From positions 2,653,501 to 2,717,500 of the forward strand of contig CCMO02000001.1 in the NCBI GenBank assembly GCA_000751295.2: DNA of 64,000 nucleotides, in the 5' to 3' direction. A program made the position numbers and the translations under genes. Origin of the DNA: a bacterium YEK0313 (GTDB taxonomy: Bacteria; Pseudomonadota; Alphaproteobacteria; Rhizobiales; Phreatobacteraceae). Shown in pieces: positions 15,892 through 24,323 of this stretch (position 1 is the stretch's first letter; every line of letters starts with the position of its first letter). A model generated the notes under the pieces. That model searched no databases, was not told the DNA's origin, and saw nothing but the letters and a program-made list of their open reading frames with translations.

Positions 15892-18204
15892 CTAGCGGAA
15901 CAGCGCTTTCGGGATGGTCGCGTGGACGCCCCAATTGCCGTCGGCGACCTGGGTCACGCCGAAATCGACGGCGACCGACATGAGCGTCGTGGCCTCATCC
16001 TCGTCGAGGCCGCGCGCGTCCATCAGGAACCGGCGCGTCAGGCGGAAGGCCGAGCGCAGGGCCCGGTTCAGCGAGGAGCGTTGATAGACCTCCGCCTGGG
16101 CGTCGCGGCCGAGATCCCTGAGATAGTCGGGATAGCTGAAGCCGTGGAGCACGAACTCGTCGGGCGTCTCCAGGAGCGGCCCGGCGAGGCCGCGCAGGAA
16201 GCCCTTGGTCGGGCTGCCCTTCTTGTGCAGCTCGAACCGAAAGGTGCCTGTCATCGAGCATTCGAGCGCGGTCCCGTCGATCTCGCCGTCGCCCTGGGCG
16301 AGATGGCCGTCGCCCACCGAGAACAGCGCGCCCGGGACGGAAACCGGCAGATAGAGGGTCGCGCCCTTGCCGGCCCGCCAATTGTCGAGATTGCCGCCGA
16401 AATTGCCGGGAGGAATGGAATCGACGAGGCCGGCCTCGCGCGGCGCGACCGACATGCAGCCGAAATGCGGGCGCAGCGGCACCTTGATGTTGCGCATGAC
16501 GTCGAAGTTCTTGACGAGGCTCGAATGATCGACGGGAATGCCGGGATAGTCGATCGTGTCGTGGCGAATGCCCGAAGGGTCGGTCTGCGGCACCCAGCGA
16601 TAGGAGTAGAGCGCGCGGGCGGCATCGCCCGACGGCTCGACCTCGAAGATCGTGACGACCTCGCGCCGGTCCGCCTTGTCGAGAAAATCGGAATATTGAT
16701 AGCCCCACCAGGTCGAGGCGTTGCTGGCGAAGCATCGGCCGAAATGGTCCGGATTGGCGCTCGGCCGCGGCTTGATGTCGAGGATCTGCACCTCCAGGAC
16801 ATCGCCGGGCTCGGCGCCCTCGATATGGACGGGGCCGGTCAGGATATGCACGCCGAAGCCTTCGCCGGCGCCCCGGCCGAAGATCGAGGCATCGAGCGGT
16901 CCGGCGCCGCGGCGATTCACCTTTTTCAGGTCCGGCGTCCAGTGGAACACGCTCTCCGCGCCCGGATCGCCCTTGATCATCCGCTCGCAATCGTCGGAAG
17001 CGTGCTGCGTCAGCGTTTCGATCATCACCTCGGCGCCCGGCGCGACATGCAGCACTGGCGGCAGGCTGCGGCTGAGATAGCCCCAATGCACGGTGTCGGC
17101 GCCGACGGCGACGTGATGGCGTGCCGCCGGTCGCGGCGGGCCGTCGAGGCCGCCCGGACCCGCGCCGGCCGGGCTGGACTGCGTGGCGAGCGCAGGGGTG
17201 TCGGACCGGCCGGCGTCGCGCGGCCGCCCGATCTTGCCGAGCGGCCGGCCGCGGACGAGGCGCGCTGCCTCAGCCTCACCCTGGCCGGCGTTGCGGCAGG
17301 CGCGCGGCGTCACGCCGAAGGCGAGGCGGAAGGCCCGGCTGAAATGGCCCTGATCGCGGAAGCCCCAGCTATAGGCGATCTCGGCAATGCTGCGGCTGTC
17401 GTGCCAGGGCGCGGCAAGGTCGAGCCTTGCCCGGTCCAGGCGCCGGTTGCGCAGATAGTCGGAAAAGGTCGTGCGCTGCAGCTCGAACAGCTTCTGCAGG
17501 TAGCGCTGCGACATGGCTTCGCGCTGCGCGATGTCGCGCATCGACAGGTCGGGTTCCGACAGGCGCGCCTCGATCGCCGCCGTCACGCGCTGAAAATGCG
17601 CGGCCTGCACCTGGGTGACGCTGGAATGCTCGGCGCGGACCGTCGCCGGCAGCGCCGCGGCGACGAGCTCGGCAATGGCGATTTCCGCCGAGACCAGGTC
17701 GGCGCGGCTCAGATTGTCGAAATCGACCGCCAGCGTGCGCATCACGCCTTGCGCGGCGGTCGCCGAGATGGCGGGTCCCAGGACCAGTGGCAGCAGCAAT
17801 CCGCCGCGGCCGAGGCGCTCCACCAGCCGCTGGCGCGGCACTTCCAGGGCGAGCAGCTCGAAATCGTCGTCGAAATGCATCGTCCAGGCCGCGCCGCGGT
17901 CGCAGAGCGAAATGTCGCCTTCCTCGAACCGCGCGCCGCCGGCAAACCGACCCGCGCCGAAATGGTGGAACACGACGAGCAGCATGTCCGCGCCCGGCGC
18001 GCCCCTGCCGCGGGCATCCTGGGCGAGGGCCGGCGCGGCGGCGCGCAGGCGCATCAGGGCAGTGCCGCCCGGCGAGAGCAGGACGTCGATCGCGCTGGCG
18101 CGATCCCGCGCCATGGCCTCGCAGCGCAGTGAAAACGCGGCCAGCGTCTCGTCGGGGCGTCCGGTGTCCGGGGGCTGCGGAAGCGCATCGATGGAGGTCA
18201 GCAT
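15892..18204 (-). CDS. AraC-type regulator fused to an acetamidase/formamidase
   Basis: One uninterrupted 770-residue frame. Residues 1 to about 310 are an AraC-family regulator: an AraC-binding-like sensor (DMLLVVFHHFGAGRF, FELLALEVPRQRLVERLGRGG), then the double HTH (SMRDIAQREAMSQRYLQKLFE; YSWGFRDQGHFSRAFRLAFGVTPR). After a Gly/Pro/Ala-rich linker (about 311-362), residues from about 364 are a complete FmdA/AmdA amidase (ADTVHWGY, HILTGPVHIEGAEPGD, GGNLDNW, GALFSVGDGHLAQGDGEIDG). Such enzymes hydrolyse formamide, acetamide or related amides. AAGGA precedes the ATG. It is divergent from an operon holding a stand-alone amidase of the same family. The enzyme part may serve as sensor, enzyme or both; this is inference. 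Confidence 0.9.
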   Translation of the reverse strand: MLTSIDALPQPPDTGRPDETLAAFSLRCEAMARDRASAIDVLLSPGGTALMRLRAAAPALAQDARGRGAPGADMLLVVFHHFGAGRFAGGARFEEGDISLCDRGAAWTMHFDDDFELLALEVPRQRLVERLGRGGLLLPLVLGPAISATAAQGVMRTLAVDFDNLSRADLVSAEIAIAELVAAALPATVRAEHSSVTQVQAAHFQRVTAAIEARLSEPDLSMRDIAQREAMSQRYLQKLFELQRTTFSDYLRNRRLDRARLDLAAPWHDSRSIAEIAYSWGFRDQGHFSRAFRLAFGVTPRACRNAGQGEAEAARLVRGRPLGKIGRPRDAGRSDTPALATQSSPAGAGPGGLDGPPRPAARHHVAVGADTVHWGYLSRSLPPVLHVAPGAEVMIETLTQHASDDCERMIKGDPGAESVFHWTPDLKKVNRRGAGPLDASIFGRGAGEGFGVHILTGPVHIEGAEPGDVLEVQILDIKPRPSANPDHFGRCFASNASTWWGYQYSDFLDKADRREVVTIFEVEPSGDAARALYSYRWVPQTDPSGIRHDTIDYPGIPVDHSSLVKNFDVMRNIKVPLRPHFGCMSVAPREAGLVDSIPPGNFGGNLDNWRAGKGATLYLPVSVPGALFSVGDGHLAQGDGEIDGTALECSMTGTFRFELHKKGSPTKGFLRGLAGPLLETPDEFVLHGFSYPDYLRDLGRDAQAEVYQRSSLNRALRSAFRLTRRFLMDARGLDEDEATTLMSVAVDFGVTQVADGNWGVHATIPKALFR

Positions 18205-18762
18205 TCACCCGATTCCTTGTCGATGAGGGCGCAGAGCAACACTGAAACTCACGGCATCCATGGTGCGATCATAGGCCCTCGTCGCGCCAGAATTTTTGTT
18301 TCCCGGCGCACAAAAATTGGTCCGCAGGCGAACAGCAGCAGCCGGCGACGGCTGGGCGCCGCGCCCATATCGTTTTGGCTAACCGACTGGCATGACGCAT
18401 GAATTTGTCGGCCGGCTGCGGCGGCGAGGCACCCCTCGCGACGGGCCGTGCGGGTTCCGCATCCCATCTGCGCCATAGCCGAACGCGGCAAACGCAAGTT
18501 ATCGTCGCAGCAATGACAACAACGGCCAGGGTGGAAACATGAAGACGGGATATCATATCGGATCTTAGGGCGCCAAAGCCCGAAGGGGCATGCGGTCGGA
18601 ACCGCAGAAGCCCCGTCCATGACCGGAAAAAATGGAAGGTTCCCGGCCGAATACTTGCCGGAGACCGCTGGCTGCGGGCGCGGGTGGGCCTGGATAGGCC
18701 ATTTGCGTTGCCGGCGGCATGCACCCCGAGTGCTTCATCGATCAATACTGCGGAGGAAGACC
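18205..18762. promoter_or_regulatory. Divergent control region of the amidase locus
   Basis: 558 nt separate the AraC-amidase gene from the XapX-amidase operon. No supportable gene: the open frames here are low-quality shadows. The part near the AraC start holds the AT-rich inverted repeat at 18291-18318. The size allows separate promoters in both directions plus operators. Confidence 0.45.
18291..18318. promoter_or_regulatory. 9-bp inverted repeat upstream of the AraC-amidase gene
   Basis: AATTTTTGT and ACAAAAATT flank a 10-base spacer (perfect arms, 19 bp centre to centre, about two helical turns). It lies about 90 nt upstream of the regulator's start and is sharply AT-rich in a GC-rich setting. 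Candidate operator, most simply for autoregulation by the AraC domain; AraC proteins more often use direct repeats, so another regulator is possible. Confidence 0.5.
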
Positions 18763-18981
18763 ATGCAGCATGTCTATATCGGCAGAAACGAGATCGTCGC
18801 CCTGGTGGTCGGGCTGATCACCGGCTCGCTCTATTCCTGGCTCAGCCTGCCCATCCCCGCGCCCAACGTGCTGGGCGGAATTCTCGCGATCCTCTTCACC
18901 TATGCCGGCTATCTCATCGTGCAGAAGCTGCGTGGGACGATCGCCTTCGGCAATCCCGGCCGCGGAGGCGACCATGGTTGA
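18763..18981 (+). CDS. XapX domain membrane protein, copy 1
   Basis: 72-residue membrane protein with two hydrophobic helices and the XapX (DUF1427) core: LVVGLITGSLYSWLSLPIPAPNVLGGILAILFTYAGY, in pieces IVALVVGLITG and PAPNVLGGILAI. The role of XapX proteins is not established; they are often found next to transport or hydrolase genes. CGGAGGA lies about 6 bases ahead of the ATG. Its end overlaps the next XapX gene by 8 nt. Confidence 0.88.
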   Translation: MQHVYIGRNEIVALVVGLITGSLYSWLSLPIPAPNVLGGILAILFTYAGYLIVQKLRGTIAFGNPGRGGDHG

Positions 18982-19168
18982 GATCGGCATCGGCAGCACC
19001 GAGCTGCAGGCGGCGCTCGTCGGCCTCGTCACCGGGCTGATCTACACGACGGTGCGTGCGCCGATCCCGGCGCCCAATGTGCTCGGCGGCATCTTCGCCA
19101 TTCTCGGCACCTTCATCGGTTTCGTCGCAGTCGCCGCGATCCGCGGCCAGTTGCACGTCGCGTTGTGA
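18974..19168 (+). CDS. XapX domain membrane protein, copy 2
   Basis: 64-residue paralogue of the preceding gene with two membrane helices and the same signature, here APIPAPNVLGGIFAILGTF. GGAGG precedes the ATG, which lies inside the end of copy 1, so the two proteins are probably made together and may form a hetero-oligomeric membrane complex (inference). The stop is 41 nt before the amidase start, consistent with one operon. Confidence 0.87.
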   Translation: MVEIGIGSTELQAALVGLVTGLIYTTVRAPIPAPNVLGGIFAILGTFIGFVAVAAIRGQLHVAL

Positions 19169-19209
19169 AGCGGTCGGCCGAACCAGAACCAGAGACGAGA
19201 GGAAACGAC

Positions 19210-20265
19210 ATGAACATGCAGCATCGCGGCGGCAGCATCAGCGGATCGCGCATCCACGAGATCAAGGCGGGTCTCGACACCGTCCAGTGGGGTGCCTTCG
19301 ATGGCAGCACCAAGCCGGTCTGCCACGTCGCATCGGGCGACATCATCGATGTCGAATGCCTCTGCCACCATGCCGGCGATGCCGCCGAGCTGCTGATGGA
19401 CGAGGCGATCCGCGCCATCTACGACGGCATTCCCGAGGAGACGCGGGCGCCGGGCGTGCACATCATCACCGGGCCGATCTATGTCGAAGGCGCCGAACCC
19501 GGCGATACGCTGGAATGCCGTGTCCTGAACATGCGGCCGCGCCTGAAATACGGCGTCAACTTCGCCGGCAGCTGGGGCCTGCTGCACGAGGCCTTCGGCG
19601 CCAAGGAACATGTCATCGTCTACGAGGCGGACATCAATGCCGGTGTCGCCCGGGCCGTCTACCAGTACGAATATGACAGCCCGAAGCGGGCCATTCCCGG
19701 GCGCTACACGAAGGTGGATCCGGCGGCGCGCAAGCCGGCGCTCGAAGGTTTCGTGGTGCCGCTGCGCCTGCATTTCGGCACGGCCGGCGTCTGTCCCGCC
19801 GCCGACGGCCCGATCAGCACCGTGCCCCCCGGCTCGCACGGCGGCAATGTCGACAACCGCGAATTCGTCGCCGGCACCCGCATGTTCTACCCCGTTCAGC
19901 GCAAGGGCGCCCTGTTTTGGTGCGGCGATACTCATTTCGCCGAGGGCGACGGCGAGGTGAACGGCACGGCCATCGAGGCCCATGTCAACGCCACGATCCA
20001 GCTCGTCCTGCACAAGGGCGCGCGCGGCCGCAATCCGATCCTGGAGACGGCCGAGCACTGGATCTGCCACGGCTTCAACGAGGATCTCGACGAAGCCGTG
20101 CGCGAAGCGGTGCTCGAGATGATCGCGCTGCTCCAGACCGAGTGGGGCATCTCCCGGATGGAGGCCTATTCGCTCTGCAGCGTTGCCGGCGACGTCCGGG
20201 TGACCCAAGTCGTCGACGGCGTCAAGGGCGCGCATATCGCCATCCGGCGCGACATGAAGCGTTAG
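19210..20265 (+). CDS. Acetamidase/formamidase family protein
   Basis: Hydrolyses small amides to the acid and ammonia in this family. 351 residues, a stand-alone FmdA/AmdA enzyme: LDTVQWGAFDGSTKP, IITGPIYVEGAEPGDTLEC, STVPPGSHGGNVDNRE, and GALFWCGDTHFAEGDGEVNGTAIE split over the conserved metal/active-site region. The start is placed at the ATG after AGAGGA; upstream codons are nonconserved. Third gene of the XapX-XapX-amidase operon. It is a homologue of the C-terminal half of the divergent AraC fusion, keeping the same motifs, which suggests a linked substrate. Confidence 0.9.
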   Translation: MNMQHRGGSISGSRIHEIKAGLDTVQWGAFDGSTKPVCHVASGDIIDVECLCHHAGDAAELLMDEAIRAIYDGIPEETRAPGVHIITGPIYVEGAEPGDTLECRVLNMRPRLKYGVNFAGSWGLLHEAFGAKEHVIVYEADINAGVARAVYQYEYDSPKRAIPGRYTKVDPAARKPALEGFVVPLRLHFGTAGVCPAADGPISTVPPGSHGGNVDNREFVAGTRMFYPVQRKGALFWCGDTHFAEGDGEVNGTAIEAHVNATIQLVLHKGARGRNPILETAEHWICHGFNEDLDEAVREAVLEMIALLQTEWGISRMEAYSLCSVAGDVRVTQVVDGVKGAHIAIRRDMKR

Positions 20266-20409
20266 GACGGTCCTGGTCTCCCAGGGCAAGCCTGCCCCCG
20301 ACTGGCCCGGGGCGTCTTCGACCGGCGACGGCGAAGGCGCTCCGGGCTTCTGTCGCGTGCAGCGCGCCGGGATGCGCCGGCCTCGGGTGCGCCGGCACGG
20401 CCGCCGCCG

Positions 20410-21180
20410 TCAGGCGGTCCTGCGATAGGCGAACATGGCGGTGTCGTAGGGCAGGGCGACATCGCCGCTTCCCGCAAGTTCGGGCGTGGCGGCGATCAGC
20501 GCCCTGACCTTGTGCATGACCGCGGCCTTCTGGTCCGGTGGCAGCGACGCGATGAAGCTGACCGACATGGCGCGGTCGACGATCACCCGCTCGGCTGGGC
20601 CGACATGGTCGTGCCTGGCATGCCGCTCGCCGAGGAAGGCGAAGCCCTCGGCCGGAAAGGCCCGTCGCCAGGCGGCCGAGCGGTAGCGCGGCGCATCGCC
20701 CTCGTGGGCATCGAGGATTTCGGTCAGGGCGGCGACCCAGGGCACGCTCTCGTCCCGCACGTTCCAGATCAGGCCGAGGAGGCCGGCGGGCTTCAGCACG
20801 CGCCGGATCTCGGCGAGCGCCTCCGCCGTCGCGAACCAGTGGAAGGCCTGGGCGCAGACGACGGCATCGACCGAGGCGTCGGGGAGCGGGATCGCCGTCG
20901 CGGTGCCCGCCATGGCCATGACATCGTGGTTTTCGCGCTCGATACGGCTGCGCATGGCGGCGACCGGCTCCACGGCGAGCAGCCTGGCGCCGGTGCGCCG
21001 GAGACAGGGCAGGAATTTGCCGGTCCCGGCGCCGAGGTCGAGGACCGAGCGGCCGGCGCCGAGCCCGACGACCTCGCGCAGCCATGTTTCGCATTCCGCC
21101 GGATAGCCTGGCCGGCCGGCGGCATAGGTTGCGGCCGCGGTCTGATATCCGGCCGCGGCGGCTTCGTGAATGGCTGGCAT
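20410..21180 (-). CDS. Class I SAM-dependent methyltransferase
   Basis: 256-residue methyltransferase of the UbiE/UbiG-like type. Motif I VLDLGAGTGKFLPCL, the acidic post-I position LLAVEPVAAM, motif II-like VDAVVCAQAFHWF and RRVLKPAGLLGLIWN are all present. Start at the ATG preceded by GGAG (8-base spacing), with PAIHEAAAAGYQTAAATYAAGRP as a normal family N-terminus. The substrate cannot be inferred from the context. No operon partner: the convergent amidase operon ends 144 nt away. Confidence 0.9.
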   Translation of the reverse strand: MPAIHEAAAAGYQTAAATYAAGRPGYPAECETWLREVVGLGAGRSVLDLGAGTGKFLPCLRRTGARLLAVEPVAAMRSRIERENHDVMAMAGTATAIPLPDASVDAVVCAQAFHWFATAEALAEIRRVLKPAGLLGLIWNVRDESVPWVAALTEILDAHEGDAPRYRSAAWRRAFPAEGFAFLGERHARHDHVGPAERVIVDRAMSVSFIASLPPDQKAAVMHKVRALIAATPELAGSGDVALPYDTAMFAYRRTA

Positions 21181-21425
21181 CGGGAAGCTCCGATCGGAAT
21201 TGGCGCCGCGAAACGGCCCGCCCGTGCATGGCGCAACGAGCCTAGCCCCTGGCGGCGAGCGCCGCGAGCATGACGGCTTCAACTTGTGGCGAGCGCCAGG
21301 GGATCGCCGGCGTCACGGCTGCGCGACGAGAATGCCGGCCCCGGGATGGGCAGGGAGTTGAACCGTCCAGGCGCCGAAGCCTTTGGTCTGTTCCGGCATT
21401 CCCCGTGTCTCCAGGGCGGGCGGCC

Positions 21426-21453
21426 GGCCCCGGGGACGCGTGTCCCCGGGGCC
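21426..21453 (-). terminator. Hairpin after the first substrate-binding gene
   Basis: GGCCCCGGGGAC and GTCCCCGGGGCC form a perfect 12-bp stem around GCGT, 10 nt beyond the stop codon of the gene ending at 21464. There is no U tract on either side, so it may be a weak or factor-assisted terminator. Confidence 0.55.
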
Positions 21454-21463
21454 GTCGAGAGCG

Positions 21464-22675
21464 TCAGGTGCGCACCAGCGGGCAGCCACCCTGGTTCAGC
21501 GGGCGGAAGGCTTCTTCGCCCGGCATCGTCGAGACCAGCTTGTAGTAGTCCCACGGGCCTTTCGATTCCGAGGGCTTCTTCACCTCGAAGAGATGGACCG
21601 GGCCGATCCTGCGGCCGTCGGGGCGTATCGTGCCCTTGCCGAACAGCGGGTCGTCGGTCGGATTGGCCTTCATCCACGCCATATTGGCTGCGGCATCGCG
21701 GGACCTGGTTGCTGCGACGGCCTTCAGGTAGTGCAGCGTGCCGGCATAGACGCCGGCCTGGACCATGGTCGGCATGGCGCCGCCGCGCAGCGCGCCGAAG
21801 CGCTTCGACCAGGCGCGCGTCTGGTCGCTGAGGTCCCAATAGAAGCTCTCGGTCAGGGTCAGGCCCTGTGTCGTCTGCAGGCCGAGCGCATGGACGTCGG
21901 TGATGAAGACGAGCAGGCCGGCAAGCTTCTGGCCGCCCTGCACGATGCCGAACTCGGCCGCCTGCTTGATGGCATTGATCGTGTCGCCGCCGGCATTGGC
22001 GAGGCCGATGACCTTGGCCTTGGAGGCCTGCGCCTGCAGCAGGAACGAGGAGAAGTCGTTGCAGGGGAAGGGCGTGCGCACCGCGCCGACGACCTTGCCG
22101 CCGGCCTTCTGGACGAAGGCGGCGGTGTCGCGCTCGAGCGCGTGGCCGAAGGCATAGTCGGCGGTCAGGAAGAACCAGGTGTCGCCGCCGGCCTTCACCA
22201 TGGCGCCGCCGGTGCCTTGCGCGAGCGCATAGGTATCGAAGGTCCAATGCACGGTGTTGGGCGAACATTGCGGACCGGTGAGGTCCGCCGTGCCCGCGCC
22301 CGAATCGATCAGGATCCGGTTCTTTTCGCGGGTGATCTGGTTCACGGCCAGGGCTACCGACGAGGTCGGCACGTCGAGAATGACGTCGACGCCGTCGTTG
22401 TCATACCACTGACGCGCGATATTGGCGCCGACATCGGGCTTGTTCTGATGATCGGCTGCGATGACCTGGACATTGAGGCCCTTGGCAGCGGCCTGGAAAT
22501 CCTCGACCGCCAGGCGCGCGGCCACCTCCGAGCCTTCGCCGGTGACGTCGGCATAGAGGCCAGACCGGTCGTTGAGAACGCCGAGCTTGATGGCGATGGG
22601 GGCCTGGGCCTGCGCCATGGCCTTCATCGAGAAGCCGGTCGCCAGCGCGCCGGCGAGCAGAGAGCGTCGATCCAT
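21464..22675 (-). CDS. ABC transporter substrate-binding protein, LivJ-like, copy 1
   Basis: Periplasmic binding protein of the branched-chain amino acid/amide (HAAT) type, 403 residues. MDRRSLLAGALATGFSMKAMAQA is a signal peptide with a Tat-like RR pair. The mature protein starts IKLGVLNDRSGLYADVTGEGS and shows WFFLTADYAFGHALERD and NAGGDTINAIKQAAEFGI, typical Peripla_BP_6 segments. GGAGG precedes the ATG. No permease or ATPase gene is in the window. The next gene upstream on the same strand is a close paralogue of exactly equal length, so this is a recent tandem duplication. Ligand unknown. Confidence 0.9.
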   Translation of the reverse strand: MDRRSLLAGALATGFSMKAMAQAQAPIAIKLGVLNDRSGLYADVTGEGSEVAARLAVEDFQAAAKGLNVQVIAADHQNKPDVGANIARQWYDNDGVDVILDVPTSSVALAVNQITREKNRILIDSGAGTADLTGPQCSPNTVHWTFDTYALAQGTGGAMVKAGGDTWFFLTADYAFGHALERDTAAFVQKAGGKVVGAVRTPFPCNDFSSFLLQAQASKAKVIGLANAGGDTINAIKQAAEFGIVQGGQKLAGLLVFITDVHALGLQTTQGLTLTESFYWDLSDQTRAWSKRFGALRGGAMPTMVQAGVYAGTLHYLKAVAATRSRDAAANMAWMKANPTDDPLFGKGTIRPDGRRIGPVHLFEVKKPSESKGPWDYYKLVSTMPGEEAFRPLNQGGCPLVRT

Positions 22676-22989
22676 CGGTGTGTTCCTCCCTGGACTGTGT
22701 CCGTTGTTGTCGTTCGAGCGATGGCCGGGATCGCGCCGCGGCATGTCCGCGGCGCCGATGGTCATGGCCCGCTGCAACGGTAATCGTGATGGAGGCGGAT
22801 GCAACCACCGGCAGCGCGCGCCGATGGGCGCGGCCGCCAGAAGCGGCAGCCGTCGTTGGGAAGAAAGGTGCGGGGGGAGGAAAGGTGCTGGCGGGCCGGC
22901 GCGGCACAGCCTTCGGCCGGCAGCGTCGGATCAGGTCCGGCGGGACGGGAGCGCCGCTGCGGCGCTCCCGTCGATGGCTGAGGTGCGGA
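22676..22989. other. Gap between the two substrate-binding genes
   Basis: 314 nt between tandem paralogues with no supportable gene. It contains the leader of the downstream copy (GGAGG before the ATG at 22675) and the hairpin at 22945-22971 after the upstream copy. The two genes are therefore probably transcribed separately. Confidence 0.4.
22945..22971 (-). terminator. Hairpin after the second substrate-binding gene
   Basis: ACGGGAGCGCCG and CGGCGCTCCCGT make a perfect 12-bp stem around CTG, 18 nt beyond the stop of the gene ending at 22990. No T tract follows on the minus strand, so the call of terminator is moderate. Confidence 0.5.
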
Positions 22990-24201
22990 TCAGGTGCGGA
23001 CCAGCGGGCAGCCGCCCTCGCTCAGCGGGCGGAAGGCCTGCTCGGCCGGCAGGGTGGCGAGCAGCTTGTAATAGTCCCACGGTCCCTTGGATTCGGACGG
23101 CTTCTTCACCTCGAACAGATAGGCCGGACACATCTTGCGGCCGTCCTGGCGGACGCTGCCGGCGCCGAACAGCGGGTCGTCGGTCGGGTTGGCCTTCATC
23201 CAGGCCATGTTGGCGGCCGCCTCGCGCGACTTGGTCGCCGCGATGGCCTTCAGGTAGTGCAGCGTGCCGGAATAGACGCCGGCATGGGCCATGGTCGGCA
23301 TGGCGCCGCGCCGTTCGGCGGCGAACCGCTTGGACCAGGCGCGGGTGCCGTCGTTGAGGTCCCAGTAGAAGGTTTCGGTCAGCACCAGGCCTTGCGCCGT
23401 CTGCGGCCCGAGCGCGTGCACGTCGATGATGGTGACGAGCAGGCCGGCGAGCTTCTGGCCGGCCTGGGTGATGCCGAACTCGGCCGCCTGCTTGATGGCG
23501 TTGATCGTGTCGCCGCCGGCATTGGCAAGGCCGATGACCTTGGCCTTGGAGGCCTGGGCCTGAAGCAGGAACGAGGAGAAGTCGTTGGCGGGGAAGGGCG
23601 TGCGCACCGCGCCGAGAACACGGCCGCCGGCCTTCTGCACCACCGCGCCGGTGTCGCGCTCCAGCGCGTGGCCGAAGGCGTAGTCGGCGGTCAGGAAGAA
23701 CCAGGTGTCGCCGCCGGCCTTCACCATGGCGCCGCCGGTGCCCTGCGCCAGCGCATAGGTGTCGTAGGTCCACTGGACGGTGTTGGGCGAGCATTGCGCG
23801 CCGGTGAGCTCGGTGGTGCCGGCGCCCGAGACGATGAAGATCCTGTTCTTGTCGCGGGTGATCTGGTTGATGCCGAGCGCGACCGAGGAGGTCGGCACGT
23901 CGAGGATCGCATCGACCCCGTCATTGTCGTACCATTGGCGGGCGATATTGGCGCCGACATCGGGCTTGTTCTGATGGTCCGCCGAAACGATCTGGACGTT
24001 GAGGCCCTTGGCCGCGGCCTGGAAGTCCTCGACCGCCATCCGGGCCGCCACCACCGAGCCTTCGCCGGTGAGATCGGCATAGACGCCGGAGCGGTCGTTG
24101 AGCACGCCGAGCTTGATGTTGAGCGAGCCTTGAGCTTGCGCTTTTGCCGTCATCGCAAAGCCGGTCGCCAGCGCGCCGGTGAGCAAAGAGCGTCGATCCA
24201 T
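22990..24201 (-). CDS. ABC transporter substrate-binding protein, LivJ-like, copy 2
   Basis: 403-residue paralogue of the gene ending at 21464, with the same RR-containing signal peptide (MDRRSLLTGALATGFAM), the same IKLGVLNDRSGVYADLTGEGS mature start and the same C-terminal PLSEGGCPLVRT. By eye roughly four of five residues are identical, and there are no length differences. Differences cluster in scattered ligand-domain positions (for example GKGTIRPDGRRIGPVHLF versus GAGSVRQDGRKMCPAYLF), so ligand specificity may have shifted. No transporter membrane components are nearby. Confidence 0.9.
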   Translation of the reverse strand: MDRRSLLTGALATGFAMTAKAQAQGSLNIKLGVLNDRSGVYADLTGEGSVVAARMAVEDFQAAAKGLNVQIVSADHQNKPDVGANIARQWYDNDGVDAILDVPTSSVALGINQITRDKNRIFIVSGAGTTELTGAQCSPNTVQWTYDTYALAQGTGGAMVKAGGDTWFFLTADYAFGHALERDTGAVVQKAGGRVLGAVRTPFPANDFSSFLLQAQASKAKVIGLANAGGDTINAIKQAAEFGITQAGQKLAGLLVTIIDVHALGPQTAQGLVLTETFYWDLNDGTRAWSKRFAAERRGAMPTMAHAGVYSGTLHYLKAIAATKSREAAANMAWMKANPTDDPLFGAGSVRQDGRKMCPAYLFEVKKPSESKGPWDYYKLLATLPAEQAFRPLSEGGCPLVRT

Positions 24202-24323
24202 TCCAGTAGTCCTTCCTCGGCAGCTCCTGTGAGCCCGCCCTTCTGGCATTGACGAACGGGAAAGCGCAACACGCCGTGAGACGGAGGCGCGGCCCTCCGC
24301 GTCCTGGACGGGCTGCCCGCGGC

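Noticed and set aside
18249..18745. Small minus-strand genes in the amidase control region
   Set aside because: Overlapping frames lack ribosome sites, signal peptides or any recognisable motif.
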